A DNA stretch of 64,000 bases from JACSRF01 sp964504445 (lineage in GTDB: Bacteria > Chloroflexota > Anaerolineae > Promineifilales > Promineifilaceae). A program made the position numbers and the translations under genes. Location: assembly GCA_964504445.1 (NCBI GenBank), contig CAZDEO010000011.1:1-64000 (forward strand), written 5' to 3'. Each line of letters opens with the position of its first letter. Position 1 is the first letter of the stretch. Below the pieces are notes generated by a model. That model made no database searches and was not told where the DNA came from. It saw nothing but the letters and a program-made list of their open reading frames with translations. Shown piece after piece: positions 8,268 through 17,272 of the stretch.

Positions 8268-10541
8268 ATGGCAACAGAAACCAAAGAGCAAACTTTTCAC
8301 ATTAGCGGCATGGATTGCGCCAGTTGCGCCGCGAACATTGAAAAGGGCGTGGCAAAGTTAGAGGGCGTGGTCCTAAGCCAGGTTAGCTTTACTACAGAGC
8401 TGCTGCGCGTGCAGGGCGATGCACCCCCAGAAACGGTGGTGGCGCGGGTGCGCGAGCTGGGCTACGGTGTGGTGACGGGCGAAGATAAGGCGACAACGGC
8501 CGTTGCCCCAACGGCCGTTACCCCAACGGCCGTCGCCCACACCAGCCACTTCCTCCACTTCCTCTGGCAGCGTGCCGACACCCGCCTGGCCCTGCTGGGC
8601 GCATTGCTCATCTTGCCCGGCTTACTCTTCAACGAACTGCTGCCCATGCTGGGTTGGGAACACCCCCTGCTCAACCTCATCTCTATAGCGGCTATGGGGG
8701 TGGCTGGATACCCCATTGCTACCAGCGCCATACGCACCCTGCGCGTCAATCGCGAAATCAACATCAACTTACTCATGACCATTGCCGCCGTTGGCGCAGT
8801 CATCATCGGCGCCTACACCGAGGCGGGGCTGGTGATGGTGCTATTTGCCCTGGGCGAAGCGCTAGAAGGGTTTACGGCCGCGCGTGCCCGCAACGCCATT
8901 CGCCAGCTTATGGAGCTGGCCCCCCAAGAAGCCACCGTGCTACGCCCCTGCATAGACTGCGCCGGACACCTGGGGCAAGATGGCTACACCGGTGGCCCTT
9001 GCCCTTTCTGTGGGTTGGAGGAGTACCGTGTGCCTGTCGCTGGCTTGCGGGTGGGTGAAACCATTGTGGTGAAGCCGGGAGAGCGCGTGCCCATGGACGG
9101 CCGTATCCTCAGTGGCTACTCGGCTATTAACCAGGCCCCCATTACCGGCGAAAGCCGCCTGGTAGAAAAGGCGCCCGGCGACGCCGTTTTTGCCAGCAGC
9201 ATCAATGGCGCGGGCACGTTGGAAGTTGAGGTTACGCACCTGGCCGCCGACAACACCATTGCCCGCCTCATCCAAATGGTAGAAGAAGCGCAAGAGCGCC
9301 GCGCCCCCGCCCAGCGTTTTGTAGACCAGTTTGCCCATTACTACACCCCAGCGGTGGTGGGCATTGCCGCCCTGGTCGCCATTTTGCCCCCTCTTTTGTG
9401 GAATGCGCCCTTTTGGGGCACAGAAGGGTGGCTGTACCGCGCCCTGGCGTTGCTGGTGGTGGCCTGCCCCTGTGCGTTGGTCATCAGCACGCCCGTCAGC
9501 CTTATTAGCGCCATTAGCAACGGGGCGCGGCATGGCGTGTTGGTGAAGGGTGGCGCGTACCTGGAGGCGCTAAGCCGCGTAAAGGCTGTTGCTTTTGATA
9601 AAACGGGCACGCTGACCCAGGGTGAACCGGCCGTTGTGGGCGCAAGGGCGTTAAACTGTAACCCGACGCAAGGGCGCTGCGCCGATTGTGACGAATTGCT
9701 GGCCCTGGCGGGGGCGGTGGAGCAGCGCAGTGAGCATCCCCTGGGGCGAGCAGTGGTGGCGGAGGCGCAGGCGCGGGGTGTGCTAACCACCTACCCGGCG
9801 GCAGCTAACGTGACGGCGCTAATGGGGCAGGGGGTGATGGGGCAGGTAAACGGCCGTTCCGTTACCATCGGCAGCCACGCCTACTTTGCCGACCACGCCG
9901 CGCACGCTGCCCATTGCGCCGCCCTGGAAGCAGCGCAGCAGGCGGGGCAGAGTACCATGCTCATTAGCGCAGATGGGGCGTACCAGGGCTTTATTGCCGT
10001 GGCGGATACGGTGCGCCCCAGCAGCCGCACGGCCGTTGCCGCTCTGCGCGGCCTGGGCATAGACCATCTGGTCATGATTACTGGCGACCACGAGAGTACG
10101 GCACGGCAAATTGGCGCAGCGGTGGGCGTGACGGACGTGCAAGCGAGCTGTTTGCCGGAGGATAAGGTAACGGCCGTTGCCAACCTGGTGGCGCAGCATG
10201 GGGCAGTGGCTATGGTGGGAGATGGCATTAACGACACCCCCGCGCTGGCGACAGCGACGGTAGGCATTGCCATTGGCAACAGTGCCCAAGCTATGGAAAC
10301 GGCAGACATTGTGCTGATGGGGGACGACTTGCGCCAACTGCCTTTTGCCCTGCGCTTAGCGCGAGCCACCATGCACACCATTTACGCTAACGTGGCCCTG
10401 AGCATTGGCCTGAAGCTGGCCTTTTTTGTGCTGGTGTTGCTGGGCATGGGCAGCATGTGGCTGGCTGTCTTTGCCGATGTGGGCGCCTCTTTGCTTGTAA
10501 CGTTGAATGGGATGCGGTTACGGAAACGGCCGTCGTTGTAG
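8268..10541 (+). CDS. Heavy-metal P-type ATPase, CPC type (ZntA/CadA-like)
   Basis: A 757-residue P1B ATPase predicted to export Zn2+/Cd2+/Pb2+. In order: HMA domain with GMDCASC (about residues 15-20), a Thr-Ala-Val-rich linker (77-89) encoded by three ACGGCCGT palindromes, paired membrane helices, actuator motif ITGES, membrane metal site CPC in VACPCALVIS, phosphorylation site DKTGTLT and GDGINDTPAL. A Cys cluster (CIDC and CPFC) is inserted in the actuator region and a second one (CNPTQGRCADC) in the nucleotide-binding domain, both unusual. The in-frame upstream extension to 8214 is unlikely to be translated. Confidence 0.93.
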   Translation: MATETKEQTFHISGMDCASCAANIEKGVAKLEGVVLSQVSFTTELLRVQGDAPPETVVARVRELGYGVVTGEDKATTAVAPTAVTPTAVAHTSHFLHFLWQRADTRLALLGALLILPGLLFNELLPMLGWEHPLLNLISIAAMGVAGYPIATSAIRTLRVNREININLLMTIAAVGAVIIGAYTEAGLVMVLFALGEALEGFTAARARNAIRQLMELAPQEATVLRPCIDCAGHLGQDGYTGGPCPFCGLEEYRVPVAGLRVGETIVVKPGERVPMDGRILSGYSAINQAPITGESRLVEKAPGDAVFASSINGAGTLEVEVTHLAADNTIARLIQMVEEAQERRAPAQRFVDQFAHYYTPAVVGIAALVAILPPLLWNAPFWGTEGWLYRALALLVVACPCALVISTPVSLISAISNGARHGVLVKGGAYLEALSRVKAVAFDKTGTLTQGEPAVVGARALNCNPTQGRCADCDELLALAGAVEQRSEHPLGRAVVAEAQARGVLTTYPAAANVTALMGQGVMGQVNGRSVTIGSHAYFADHAAHAAHCAALEAAQQAGQSTMLISADGAYQGFIAVADTVRPSSRTAVAALRGLGIDHLVMITGDHESTARQIGAAVGVTDVQASCLPEDKVTAVANLVAQHGAVAMVGDGINDTPALATATVGIAIGNSAQAMETADIVLMGDDLRQLPFALRLARATMHTIYANVALSIGLKLAFFVLVLLGMGSMWLAVFADVGASLLVTLNGMRLRKRPSL

Positions 10542-10586
10542 CTGTAGCCCGATTTTGAAAATCGCCCCCCATTATAAGGAGACACA

Positions 10587-11195
10587 ATGGGCTTTTTACG
10601 AAAAATTTTCAAACCTAATAATCAATCCGTTGTCACGGTTGTTTCTGGGCTGCCCCGTTCGGGCACGTCTATGATGATGAAAATGCTAGACGCGGGGGGC
10701 ATTCCCCCTGTGCAGGATGGCATTCGCAGCGCCGATGCCGATAACCCCAAAGGGTATTACGAATTTGAGCGCGTGAAAAAGTTAGACAAAGGGGACACCG
10801 CCTGGGTTGCCGAGGCGCAAGGCAAAGCGGTGAAGGTTATCTCCGCTTTGCTGAAGCATTTGCCGCCGGGTTACCAGTACCGCGTCCTTTTTGTGCGCCG
10901 CAATATGGATGAGATATTGGCTTCGCAGCGCAAAATGCTTGTTCGTCGTGGGGAAGACCCAGACAAAATGGACGACGCTCAAATGTCGGCCCTGTTTGAG
11001 AAGCACCTGGCGGAAACGGAGCGCTGGCTGGCCCAGCAGCCTAACATGCAGCTTTTGTATGTGCATTATAGCGAGGTGTTGGCTGACCCGTTGCCGCATA
11101 TTGCCCAAATTAACGCCTTTTGTGGTGGGCAGCTTGATGAGCAAAAGATGGCGAGTGTGGTGGACCCCAATTTGTATCGCAACCGCGCTGCCTAG
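10587..11195 (+). CDS. Sulfotransferase-like P-loop protein
   Basis: A 202-residue protein. The PAPS 5'-phosphosulfate loop VVSGLPRSGTSMMMKML is at about residues 18-34, and RVLFVRRNMDEILASQRK corresponds to the 3'-phosphate-binding region of sulfotransferases. It is shorter than typical family members, so the acceptor-binding part is reduced. AAGGAGACACA precedes the ATG. The gene lies between two metal ATPase genes on the same strand; any functional link is unproven. A perfect inverted repeat follows the stop. Confidence 0.78.
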   Translation: MGFLRKIFKPNNQSVVTVVSGLPRSGTSMMMKMLDAGGIPPVQDGIRSADADNPKGYYEFERVKKLDKGDTAWVAEAQGKAVKVISALLKHLPPGYQYRVLFVRRNMDEILASQRKMLVRRGEDPDKMDDAQMSALFEKHLAETERWLAQQPNMQLLYVHYSEVLADPLPHIAQINAFCGGQLDEQKMASVVDPNLYRNRAA

Positions 11196-11212
11196 GCGCG
11201 ATTTTGCCCATA

Positions 11213-11245
11213 AGATTTGCCAAATTTCCAAAATTTGGCAAATCT
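11213..11245. repeat. Perfect 15-bp inverted repeat after the sulfotransferase gene
   Basis: Arms AGATTTGCCAAATTT (11213-11227) and its exact complement (11231-11245) are separated by 3 bases. It lies 18 bp after the stop at 11195. There is no T tract, so it may be a transcription stop of another kind, an mRNA stabiliser or a protein-binding site. Confidence 0.6.
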
Positions 11246-11345
11246 GCTAGCGGGTTTGATTGGGGCTTGCCTTATGAGACGGCAGCCCTTTTTCTTTGTA
11301 AGAGATGGGTAAGCCCCCTTGATTTACGCCTGTTTTTGCGTAAAA

Positions 11346-11383
11346 TTTAACCATAGTTAAATTATAATCTTATCATGGTTAAA
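11346..11383 (+). promoter_or_regulatory. Promoter with overlapping metal-regulator-like operator
   Basis: TTTAACCAT (11346-11354) and its exact inverted copy ATGGTTAAA (11375-11383) flank a perfect TATAAT at 11363-11368. The left half also contains the smaller palindrome TTTAAC-CATA-GTTAAA (11346-11361). Placement of the -10 box between the arms is what a repressor operator would show. The downstream gene is a metal ATPase, so a metal-responsive repressor is likely (inference). Confidence 0.55.
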
Positions 11384-11443
11384 TAACCCTAATAACGCAT
11401 CTTAAAATGTAGCTTATAAAAATTATAAGGTTTACCTAAAATT

Positions 11444-13735
11444 ATGAACAAGCAAGCAGATAACCAACAAAATGAAACGGCCGTTAGCGGTCAACATGCT
11501 TTGGCGGAGTATACCCAGGGGTTGCCGCCAAAATTGCAGGAGCAGTGGCAAACTTGTACCATGCGCCTGGGCAAGCGTGGCGGCCGTTCTTGCGAATCTT
11601 GCGCGGTGATGCTGGAAAAGCAGCTGAGCGAGCTGCCGGGCGTGCAGCGGGCCTCGGCCAGCTACATGGGCGGGGTGCTGAGCGTGACGTACGACCAAAG
11701 CCGCATCTCGCAAGAGGCGCTTCAGCAGCGGGTGGCGGGGTTGGGGCTGCCTGTGTCTCCTTCGGCGTGTGAGGTGCTGGCGGAAGCGGAACGGGAGGAG
11801 GAAGAACCGGCGGCAACGGGGATGACGGCCGTGTGGGGTTGGTTGGAAGCGCACAATGCGGAGGCGTGGTTTACGGCCGTTACCCTCATCACCATGATTT
11901 TAGGCTTCGTTGGCGAGCGGCAAGCGTGGGCGCCTGCTTTGGTGAACGGGCTATTTGTGGTTGCCTACGCTGCTGGGGGTGTTTTTGGCCTACGCGCCGG
12001 TCTACAATCCTTGCGAGACCGCACCATTGACGTAGATTTGCTTATGATTTTGGCCGCCGTGGGCGCAGCCATTGTGGGCGAACCGTTTGAAGGGGCGATG
12101 CTGCTCTTTCTCTTCTCCCTCTCCAACGTGCTGCAAGACTTTGCTATGGAAAAGACGCGCAACGCCATCTCTGCCCTGGTAGATTTGCGCCCTGCTTCGG
12201 CACTGGTTAAGCGGGGCGCTGAGCTTGTGCCCTTGCCCATTGAAAAGGTGCAAATTGGTGACCGCATCATTGTCAAACCTGGCGAGCGCATTGCTCTGGA
12301 TGGGGTGGTAATTGCCGGGGAAAGCAGCGTAGACCAATCTTCCATCACGGGTGAGTCTATGCCGGTGGATAAGAAAGTGGATGACAAGGTGTTTTCGGGA
12401 ACCATTAACAAAAATGGCAGCCTGGAAATTGGGGTGACGAAGCTGGCGAAAGATTCGACGCTGGCGAAGCTGATTAAGCTGGTGGAGGAAGCGCACAGCG
12501 AGAAGGCGGAGACGCAGCGTTTTATTGATGCGGCGGAGCAGTATTACGCCATGGGTGTTATTGCGCTGACGGCGCTGGCAATTGTGGTGCCCACGCTGTT
12601 TTTGGGCGAGGCGTTTAGTCCTGCTTTTTACCGAGCGATGACCATTATGGTGGCGGCTTCTCCGTGTGCTATTGTCATTAGCACGCCAGCTACGGTGCTA
12701 TCGGCCATTGGTAATGGGGCGAGGCGCGGTATTTTGTTTAAGGGGGGTGTGTATGTGGAGAATGCGGCGACGGTGAAGGTGATGGCTTTTGACAAGACGG
12801 GCACGTTGACAGAAGGCAAGCCGCAGGTGACGGATGTGGTGGCGCTGCAAGGGAGCGAGGATGAGTTGCTGGCGCTGGCGGCGGCAGCGGAGGCGCGTTC
12901 GGAGCATCCGCTGGCGCAGGCGGTGGTGCAGGCGGCTAAAGAGCGGGCGCTAGAGATTGCAGCGGCGGAGGCGTTTCAGGCGGTGACGGGCAAGGGGGTG
13001 CAGGCCCGCGTGGGGGATGTGCAGGTGCATATTGGCAGCTTGCGTTATTTTGAGAGCTTGGAAATGGCAGCGGAGGGGTTGGAAACGGCCGTTGCCACTG
13101 TCACCCGCTTGCAAAACCAGGGAAAAACCTCTGTAGTTGTGGCCCAAATTGATGATGAGGGGGCGGCGTATATTTTGGGCGTCATTGCTTTTGCCGACGT
13201 CATTCGCCCCGATGCGCCGCAGGTAGTTAGGGCGTTACGCGCTAAAGGCATTGAGCATATTGTAATGCTGACCGGTGACAATAAGCAGGTGGCGCAGCGC
13301 ATTGCCGCCGAGGTGGGCGTGGATGCTGTGTATGCGGATTTGTTGCCGGAGGATAAGGTAACGGCCGTGAAAGAGGTGCGCGAAAAATTTGGCCCGGTGG
13401 CGATGGTAGGGGATGGCGTTAACGATGCGCCAGCCCTGGCGACGGCGACCATTGGCATTGCCATGGGCGCGGCGGGTACAGATGTGGCCCTGGAGACGGC
13501 CGACGTGGTGCTGATGTCTGACGATCTGAAAAATTTGCCTTTTATGATTGGCCTAAGCCACAAAACGCGGCGCACGCTGTGGGTTAATTTGGGCTTTGCC
13601 TTGTTTATGATTGGGCTGATGTTGGTGACGATTTTTGTGGCGGACTTGCCGCTGCCGGCGGCTGTTATCGGCCATGAAGGGGGTACGGTGCTGGTGTCGC
13701 TGAATGGTCTGCGGCTGTTGGCCTACCGAGGATAG
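11444..13735 (+). CDS. P1B-4 type metal-transporting ATPase (SPC motif)
   Basis: A 763-residue P-type ATPase. The membrane metal site is SPC (AASPCAIVISTPATVLSA) and the late membrane motif is HEGGT; this pair defines P1B-4 pumps, which export Fe2+, Co2+ or Zn2+. The N terminus has a divergent HMA-like domain with CESC (about residues 50-53). ITGES, DKTGTLT and GDGVNDAPAL are intact. The leader is A/T-rich and SD pairing weak (AAGG 13 bases upstream). The gene sits behind an operator-like palindrome and 2 kb from a CPC-type pump, making a metal-export neighbourhood. Confidence 0.92.
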   Translation: MNKQADNQQNETAVSGQHALAEYTQGLPPKLQEQWQTCTMRLGKRGGRSCESCAVMLEKQLSELPGVQRASASYMGGVLSVTYDQSRISQEALQQRVAGLGLPVSPSACEVLAEAEREEEEPAATGMTAVWGWLEAHNAEAWFTAVTLITMILGFVGERQAWAPALVNGLFVVAYAAGGVFGLRAGLQSLRDRTIDVDLLMILAAVGAAIVGEPFEGAMLLFLFSLSNVLQDFAMEKTRNAISALVDLRPASALVKRGAELVPLPIEKVQIGDRIIVKPGERIALDGVVIAGESSVDQSSITGESMPVDKKVDDKVFSGTINKNGSLEIGVTKLAKDSTLAKLIKLVEEAHSEKAETQRFIDAAEQYYAMGVIALTALAIVVPTLFLGEAFSPAFYRAMTIMVAASPCAIVISTPATVLSAIGNGARRGILFKGGVYVENAATVKVMAFDKTGTLTEGKPQVTDVVALQGSEDELLALAAAAEARSEHPLAQAVVQAAKERALEIAAAEAFQAVTGKGVQARVGDVQVHIGSLRYFESLEMAAEGLETAVATVTRLQNQGKTSVVVAQIDDEGAAYILGVIAFADVIRPDAPQVVRALRAKGIEHIVMLTGDNKQVAQRIAAEVGVDAVYADLLPEDKVTAVKEVREKFGPVAMVGDGVNDAPALATATIGIAMGAAGTDVALETADVVLMSDDLKNLPFMIGLSHKTRRTLWVNLGFALFMIGLMLVTIFVADLPLPAAVIGHEGGTVLVSLNGLRLLAYRG

Positions 13736-13750
13736 TCTGTACCAATTTTT

Positions 13751-15235
13751 TTAGGGGCGGGGTGCTTCGAGGAGGGGGCGGCAGGGGTTGAACTCTGTGC
13801 CTAGACGGATGGTGTAGTTGTAGGGGTGGTCGGTGTCTCCTTGTAGGATGACGTTTTCGCTGCGCTGGCCGAAGGCCCAGGCTACAACCCAGCTAAAGGC
13901 GCCTTTGTCGTTGGGGGCGTGCAGGGTGATGGTGGTGGTGGGGGGGTCTGGTTCGGGGAAGTGGTTGAAGACGGGGATGATGCCGAACCAGGCCAAGTTT
14001 TCGGCGGCAAGCCGGTACTGCACGTAGCTGTTGGTGACGATTTCTACCGTCAACGGCCGTCCCCCACGATTGATCGCTGAGGGCTGCAAAAGCTGCGCAA
14101 ACACCGGTTCCGCCGCTTCCCAGTTGATGAGCTGCACCGCCGCGCCAGAGCTGGGCACCTGCCAACTGCGAAAGGCGCTGTAGGGCAGCGTCAGGTGGCG
14201 GATGCCATTTTCGCGAATGGTCGGTGCTAGCGCGGCCAGTTCCAGCACCTGCGCCAGCCCCAGGTCTGTTTCTACGGATTGGCGGTACGCCTCCCACAAG
14301 GTTGGTATTTGGGGGATGAGGTCGCGGTTAAGCCCCTGGCTGAGCATAGCGCGCACAATTTGCTGCTGGCGCCGGCCGCGTTCAAAGTCACTGGTGGTGC
14401 GCCGCGAGCGGGCATACCACAGGGCCAGGTCGCCATCCATCTGGTACACGCCCGATTCCAGGGTGAATTGTTCCCAGTTTTCTTCTACCTGGGGGTCTAG
14501 TTTAGGGGAAATGAGCCGCCAGTCGCGCAGGGGGCAGGTGACGGCGACTTCTACGCCGCCGAGCACGTCTATGGCTTGCTTGAAGCCGCTGAAGCCTACG
14601 CGCACGTAGTTGTCTACGGGCACGCCAAAGCTCCAAAGCAAGGTGTCGCGCAGCAACCCTAAACCGCCGCCGTCGGGGTAATTGGCGGCAAAGCCGTGGG
14701 GCAGCACCTGGTTGATGCGTGCCATTTGCCAGGCGGGCACGGGCACGTACAGGTCACGGGGTAGGTTGAGTAGGGTGGCGGTTTTGGCTTGTTTGTTGAT
14801 GGCGACGAGGATGATGGTGTCGGTCCGACCGCCGCGCAGGTTGTCGCCATCGTTGCCCAGTAGGGCGATGAGGGCGAGGTTGTCGGGGACGGGGAAGGTA
14901 GGGACGGGGGTGGGTACGGCCGTTTCTGGCGTGGGCAGGGTGGCATCCAGGTTTGGGTAGGGAAAAGGCGTGGGCGTGGCGGTAGGCGTGTTGGTGGGGC
15001 GGGGTGTCCTGGTGGGGGTGGCGCTGGGCGTGGGCGTGTAGGTGGCCGTGTCTGCCGGGCGGGGGGTGTGGGTTGGCGGTAGCGTGCTGGTGGACGTGCC
15101 CATGGGGGTAAGAGTTGGGCTGGTTACCTTGGCCGTCGGTGGTTGGGCGGCCAATTCTGAGGATGGCACAGGGCGCGGTGCAGCGCAGCTTGCCAGGCAG
15201 ATGCCCAAGATACACCACCAAACCACTTTCATCAT
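13751..15235 (-). CDS. LytR-CpsA-Psr (LCP) family lipoprotein
   Basis: A 494-residue extracytoplasmic protein. The signal peptide ends in a lipobox (ILGICLASC). A long Thr/Pro linker (about residues 25-95) precedes the LCP domain, with DTIILVAINK, the Arg-containing LLNLPRDLYVPVP and YVRVGFSGFKQAIDVLGGVEV. LCP enzymes move polyprenyl-linked glycopolymers onto the cell wall or other acceptors. The start overlaps the upstream stop (ATGA at 15232-15235), so translation is coupled to the propeller lipoprotein gene. Confidence 0.88.
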   Translation of the reverse strand: MMKVVWWCILGICLASCAAPRPVPSSELAAQPPTAKVTSPTLTPMGTSTSTLPPTHTPRPADTATYTPTPSATPTRTPRPTNTPTATPTPFPYPNLDATLPTPETAVPTPVPTFPVPDNLALIALLGNDGDNLRGGRTDTIILVAINKQAKTATLLNLPRDLYVPVPAWQMARINQVLPHGFAANYPDGGGLGLLRDTLLWSFGVPVDNYVRVGFSGFKQAIDVLGGVEVAVTCPLRDWRLISPKLDPQVEENWEQFTLESGVYQMDGDLALWYARSRRTTSDFERGRRQQQIVRAMLSQGLNRDLIPQIPTLWEAYRQSVETDLGLAQVLELAALAPTIRENGIRHLTLPYSAFRSWQVPSSGAAVQLINWEAAEPVFAQLLQPSAINRGGRPLTVEIVTNSYVQYRLAAENLAWFGIIPVFNHFPEPDPPTTTITLHAPNDKGAFSWVVAWAFGQRSENVILQGDTDHPYNYTIRLGTEFNPCRPLLEAPRP

Positions 15236-17118
15236 TGGTCATTTTCTCCGAAATTTAGCGGAATGACAAAGAGGTTGGGAATATTTCCGCTGGCGTTTGT
15301 GGCAAAGAGGGCCAGCCAACGGCCGTTTGGGGATACCCGGCCGCCGGCGTAACGGCCGTCTGGCAGCGGCGGGATTTGCACCGTTTCCAGGTACCGGCAC
15401 TCCGGCAGGGCGTATAATTTTACGTCAGTAGGGTTTCCGGTAGCCCCGACAAAAATTGGGCTGGGCGGAGTGTAAAGGGCCGCCAGGCAGGGGGTGTCTA
15501 TGCTGTAGAAGGGTGCGCCAATAGCCGTAATGGATCGAGCCAGATATCCTTCTGAATAAAACAGCAGCCCATCAGGCGTTAACTGAAGGCCGGTTACATC
15601 GAGAACTTCCACGCTATCTGTATCGCTGTGGTAAATTTGGGCGGGGAGTGTGTTGCCAAACCAGCCAAAGTCGGTGAGAAGGATGTGGTAGCTGCCACTT
15701 GTTGGGTTTACGTAGGTGTCGGCCAGGCCGTTCACCTGATCACGCACAAATTCCAGGCCAAAGAGGGGCAGCAACGGCCGTACTTCCCCTTCTACGTTCA
15801 TGAAAAACGGCCCCTGGTCCAGGCTCAGCGTCACCACAAATTCCGTGGGGCTGATCCATTCCGGGCCGCCAAAGGTCCCGTCCAGGGCATTGGCCGGTTC
15901 CCAGTCGTGGCGGGCGATGATTTGGCCGGTGGCCGCGTCTACCACGCGGGAGCCGCCGATGGGGCTGCGGTCGCCAGTGTAGTTGCCCGCCAGGGTTACG
16001 CCAATGAACGCGCCATCGGGCGACCAGACCAGGTTGTTGAAGGCGTCAGGCGGCACTTCGGCAATGGGGGTAATGGCCTGGGACCGCCAATCGTAGATCA
16101 GGTAGCCGGTTTCCGCCTTGAGCAGCAGCCGGGATTGGTCGGGGCTGAGGCTTTCAATGCGGACCAGGTTTTGGGGGAAAACGGCCGTTAACTCAACATC
16201 GTTGCCGCAAGGCTCGTCCGCCTGAATAACCTGGCCGTTCATGGTGATGATGAAAAAGGAGCCGTCGGGCAGCCAGATGAAGCGCTGCCCGGTGGTATCG
16301 CCTTCGTGAGCATACGTGCCGCTGAGGGGGTAGCGCTGGCATTTTGCGCTGTTGGCGGGGTCGTAGAGGGTGAAAGTGCCTTCCGCGCTGCCAGGGTACT
16401 CAGTGGCGTCGAGTTCTTCCTGGGTGTACTCGAAATAGGCCAGGAAACGGCCGTCGGGCGACCAACCTTGAAGCCGGGCGCTGCCGCCGCTGAAGATGGG
16501 TGGTTCGGTGATGGTGATGGGTGTGGGGGTGGGCAATGGCGGCGGCGTGGGGGTCATGGTGGCCATTTCTGATGTGGGGGTAGGGTAGGGGCGGCTGCCA
16601 TCGGCAATGGGGGTTCCCAGGGAGGTGGTGAGGAGGTCGACAATGGCTGTATCCATGCCCATATAGCCGATGATCAGGTTGTCTTGCGCCCAAAAATAAG
16701 GATAGCTTTCGCCGTCTATATGTACCATTGTCGTTGTGTCTCCTTCGGTGAAAGTAAGCGTGGAGCCATCTGGTGACAGCGCATTGGTGATGTATTGGCG
16801 GGCGGCCAGGGTGGGGAAGGTGAAGACGCGCACAACGGACCCATTGACAGAGAGCCGGATAAGGCTAGTAGCTCCCTCAAACAAGCCTTGCGGCCCATCT
16901 CCTTCGTGAACGACAACGGCCCCGGCCAGTTCCAACTGGGTGATGAGGATATCGACAGGGGAAATGGTAGAGGTGGGGGACACGGCCGTTTCTGGGGTAA
17001 TGAAGACCCGTGTCGGAGAAATGGATTCCTGAGAAGGTGTGCAGGCGGTGAGAAAGACCAGGGCCGTCACGCCTAGCCACACAATACCCCTAGAAATCCA
17101 TCTATGTTGCCAATCCAT
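15232..17118 (-). CDS. Beta-propeller (TolB-like) lipoprotein
   Basis: A 628-residue exported lipoprotein; signal peptide and lipobox LVFLTAC. WSPDGRFLAYF, WSPDGAFIGVT and SPDQSRLLL motifs mark TolB/WD40-like blades, and a Pro/Thr-rich linker lies near residues 190-205. I chose the ATG at 17118, which has AGAGGTG upstream, over an in-frame ATG 51 bases earlier. Its stop overlaps the LCP start, so the pair is a coupled cell-surface operon. The binding partner is unknown. Confidence 0.75.
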   Translation of the reverse strand: MDWQHRWISRGIVWLGVTALVFLTACTPSQESISPTRVFITPETAVSPTSTISPVDILITQLELAGAVVVHEGDGPQGLFEGATSLIRLSVNGSVVRVFTFPTLAARQYITNALSPDGSTLTFTEGDTTTMVHIDGESYPYFWAQDNLIIGYMGMDTAIVDLLTTSLGTPIADGSRPYPTPTSEMATMTPTPPPLPTPTPITITEPPIFSGGSARLQGWSPDGRFLAYFEYTQEELDATEYPGSAEGTFTLYDPANSAKCQRYPLSGTYAHEGDTTGQRFIWLPDGSFFIITMNGQVIQADEPCGNDVELTAVFPQNLVRIESLSPDQSRLLLKAETGYLIYDWRSQAITPIAEVPPDAFNNLVWSPDGAFIGVTLAGNYTGDRSPIGGSRVVDAATGQIIARHDWEPANALDGTFGGPEWISPTEFVVTLSLDQGPFFMNVEGEVRPLLPLFGLEFVRDQVNGLADTYVNPTSGSYHILLTDFGWFGNTLPAQIYHSDTDSVEVLDVTGLQLTPDGLLFYSEGYLARSITAIGAPFYSIDTPCLAALYTPPSPIFVGATGNPTDVKLYALPECRYLETVQIPPLPDGRYAGGRVSPNGRWLALFATNASGNIPNLFVIPLNFGENDQ

Positions 17119-17272
17119 AGCTACACCTCTTCTGCCAAAGGTAAATCGGAAATTATCCTGTCTGAGCAAGTAGTGGTAGTATGCCCTGGCGTGAGGGAGG
17201 TTGCCTGACGGGAAGGCGCTGGTTGTAGTTTCCAGCCCTACGAATCGGATACGCTGCGTGCAGCAACAACGG

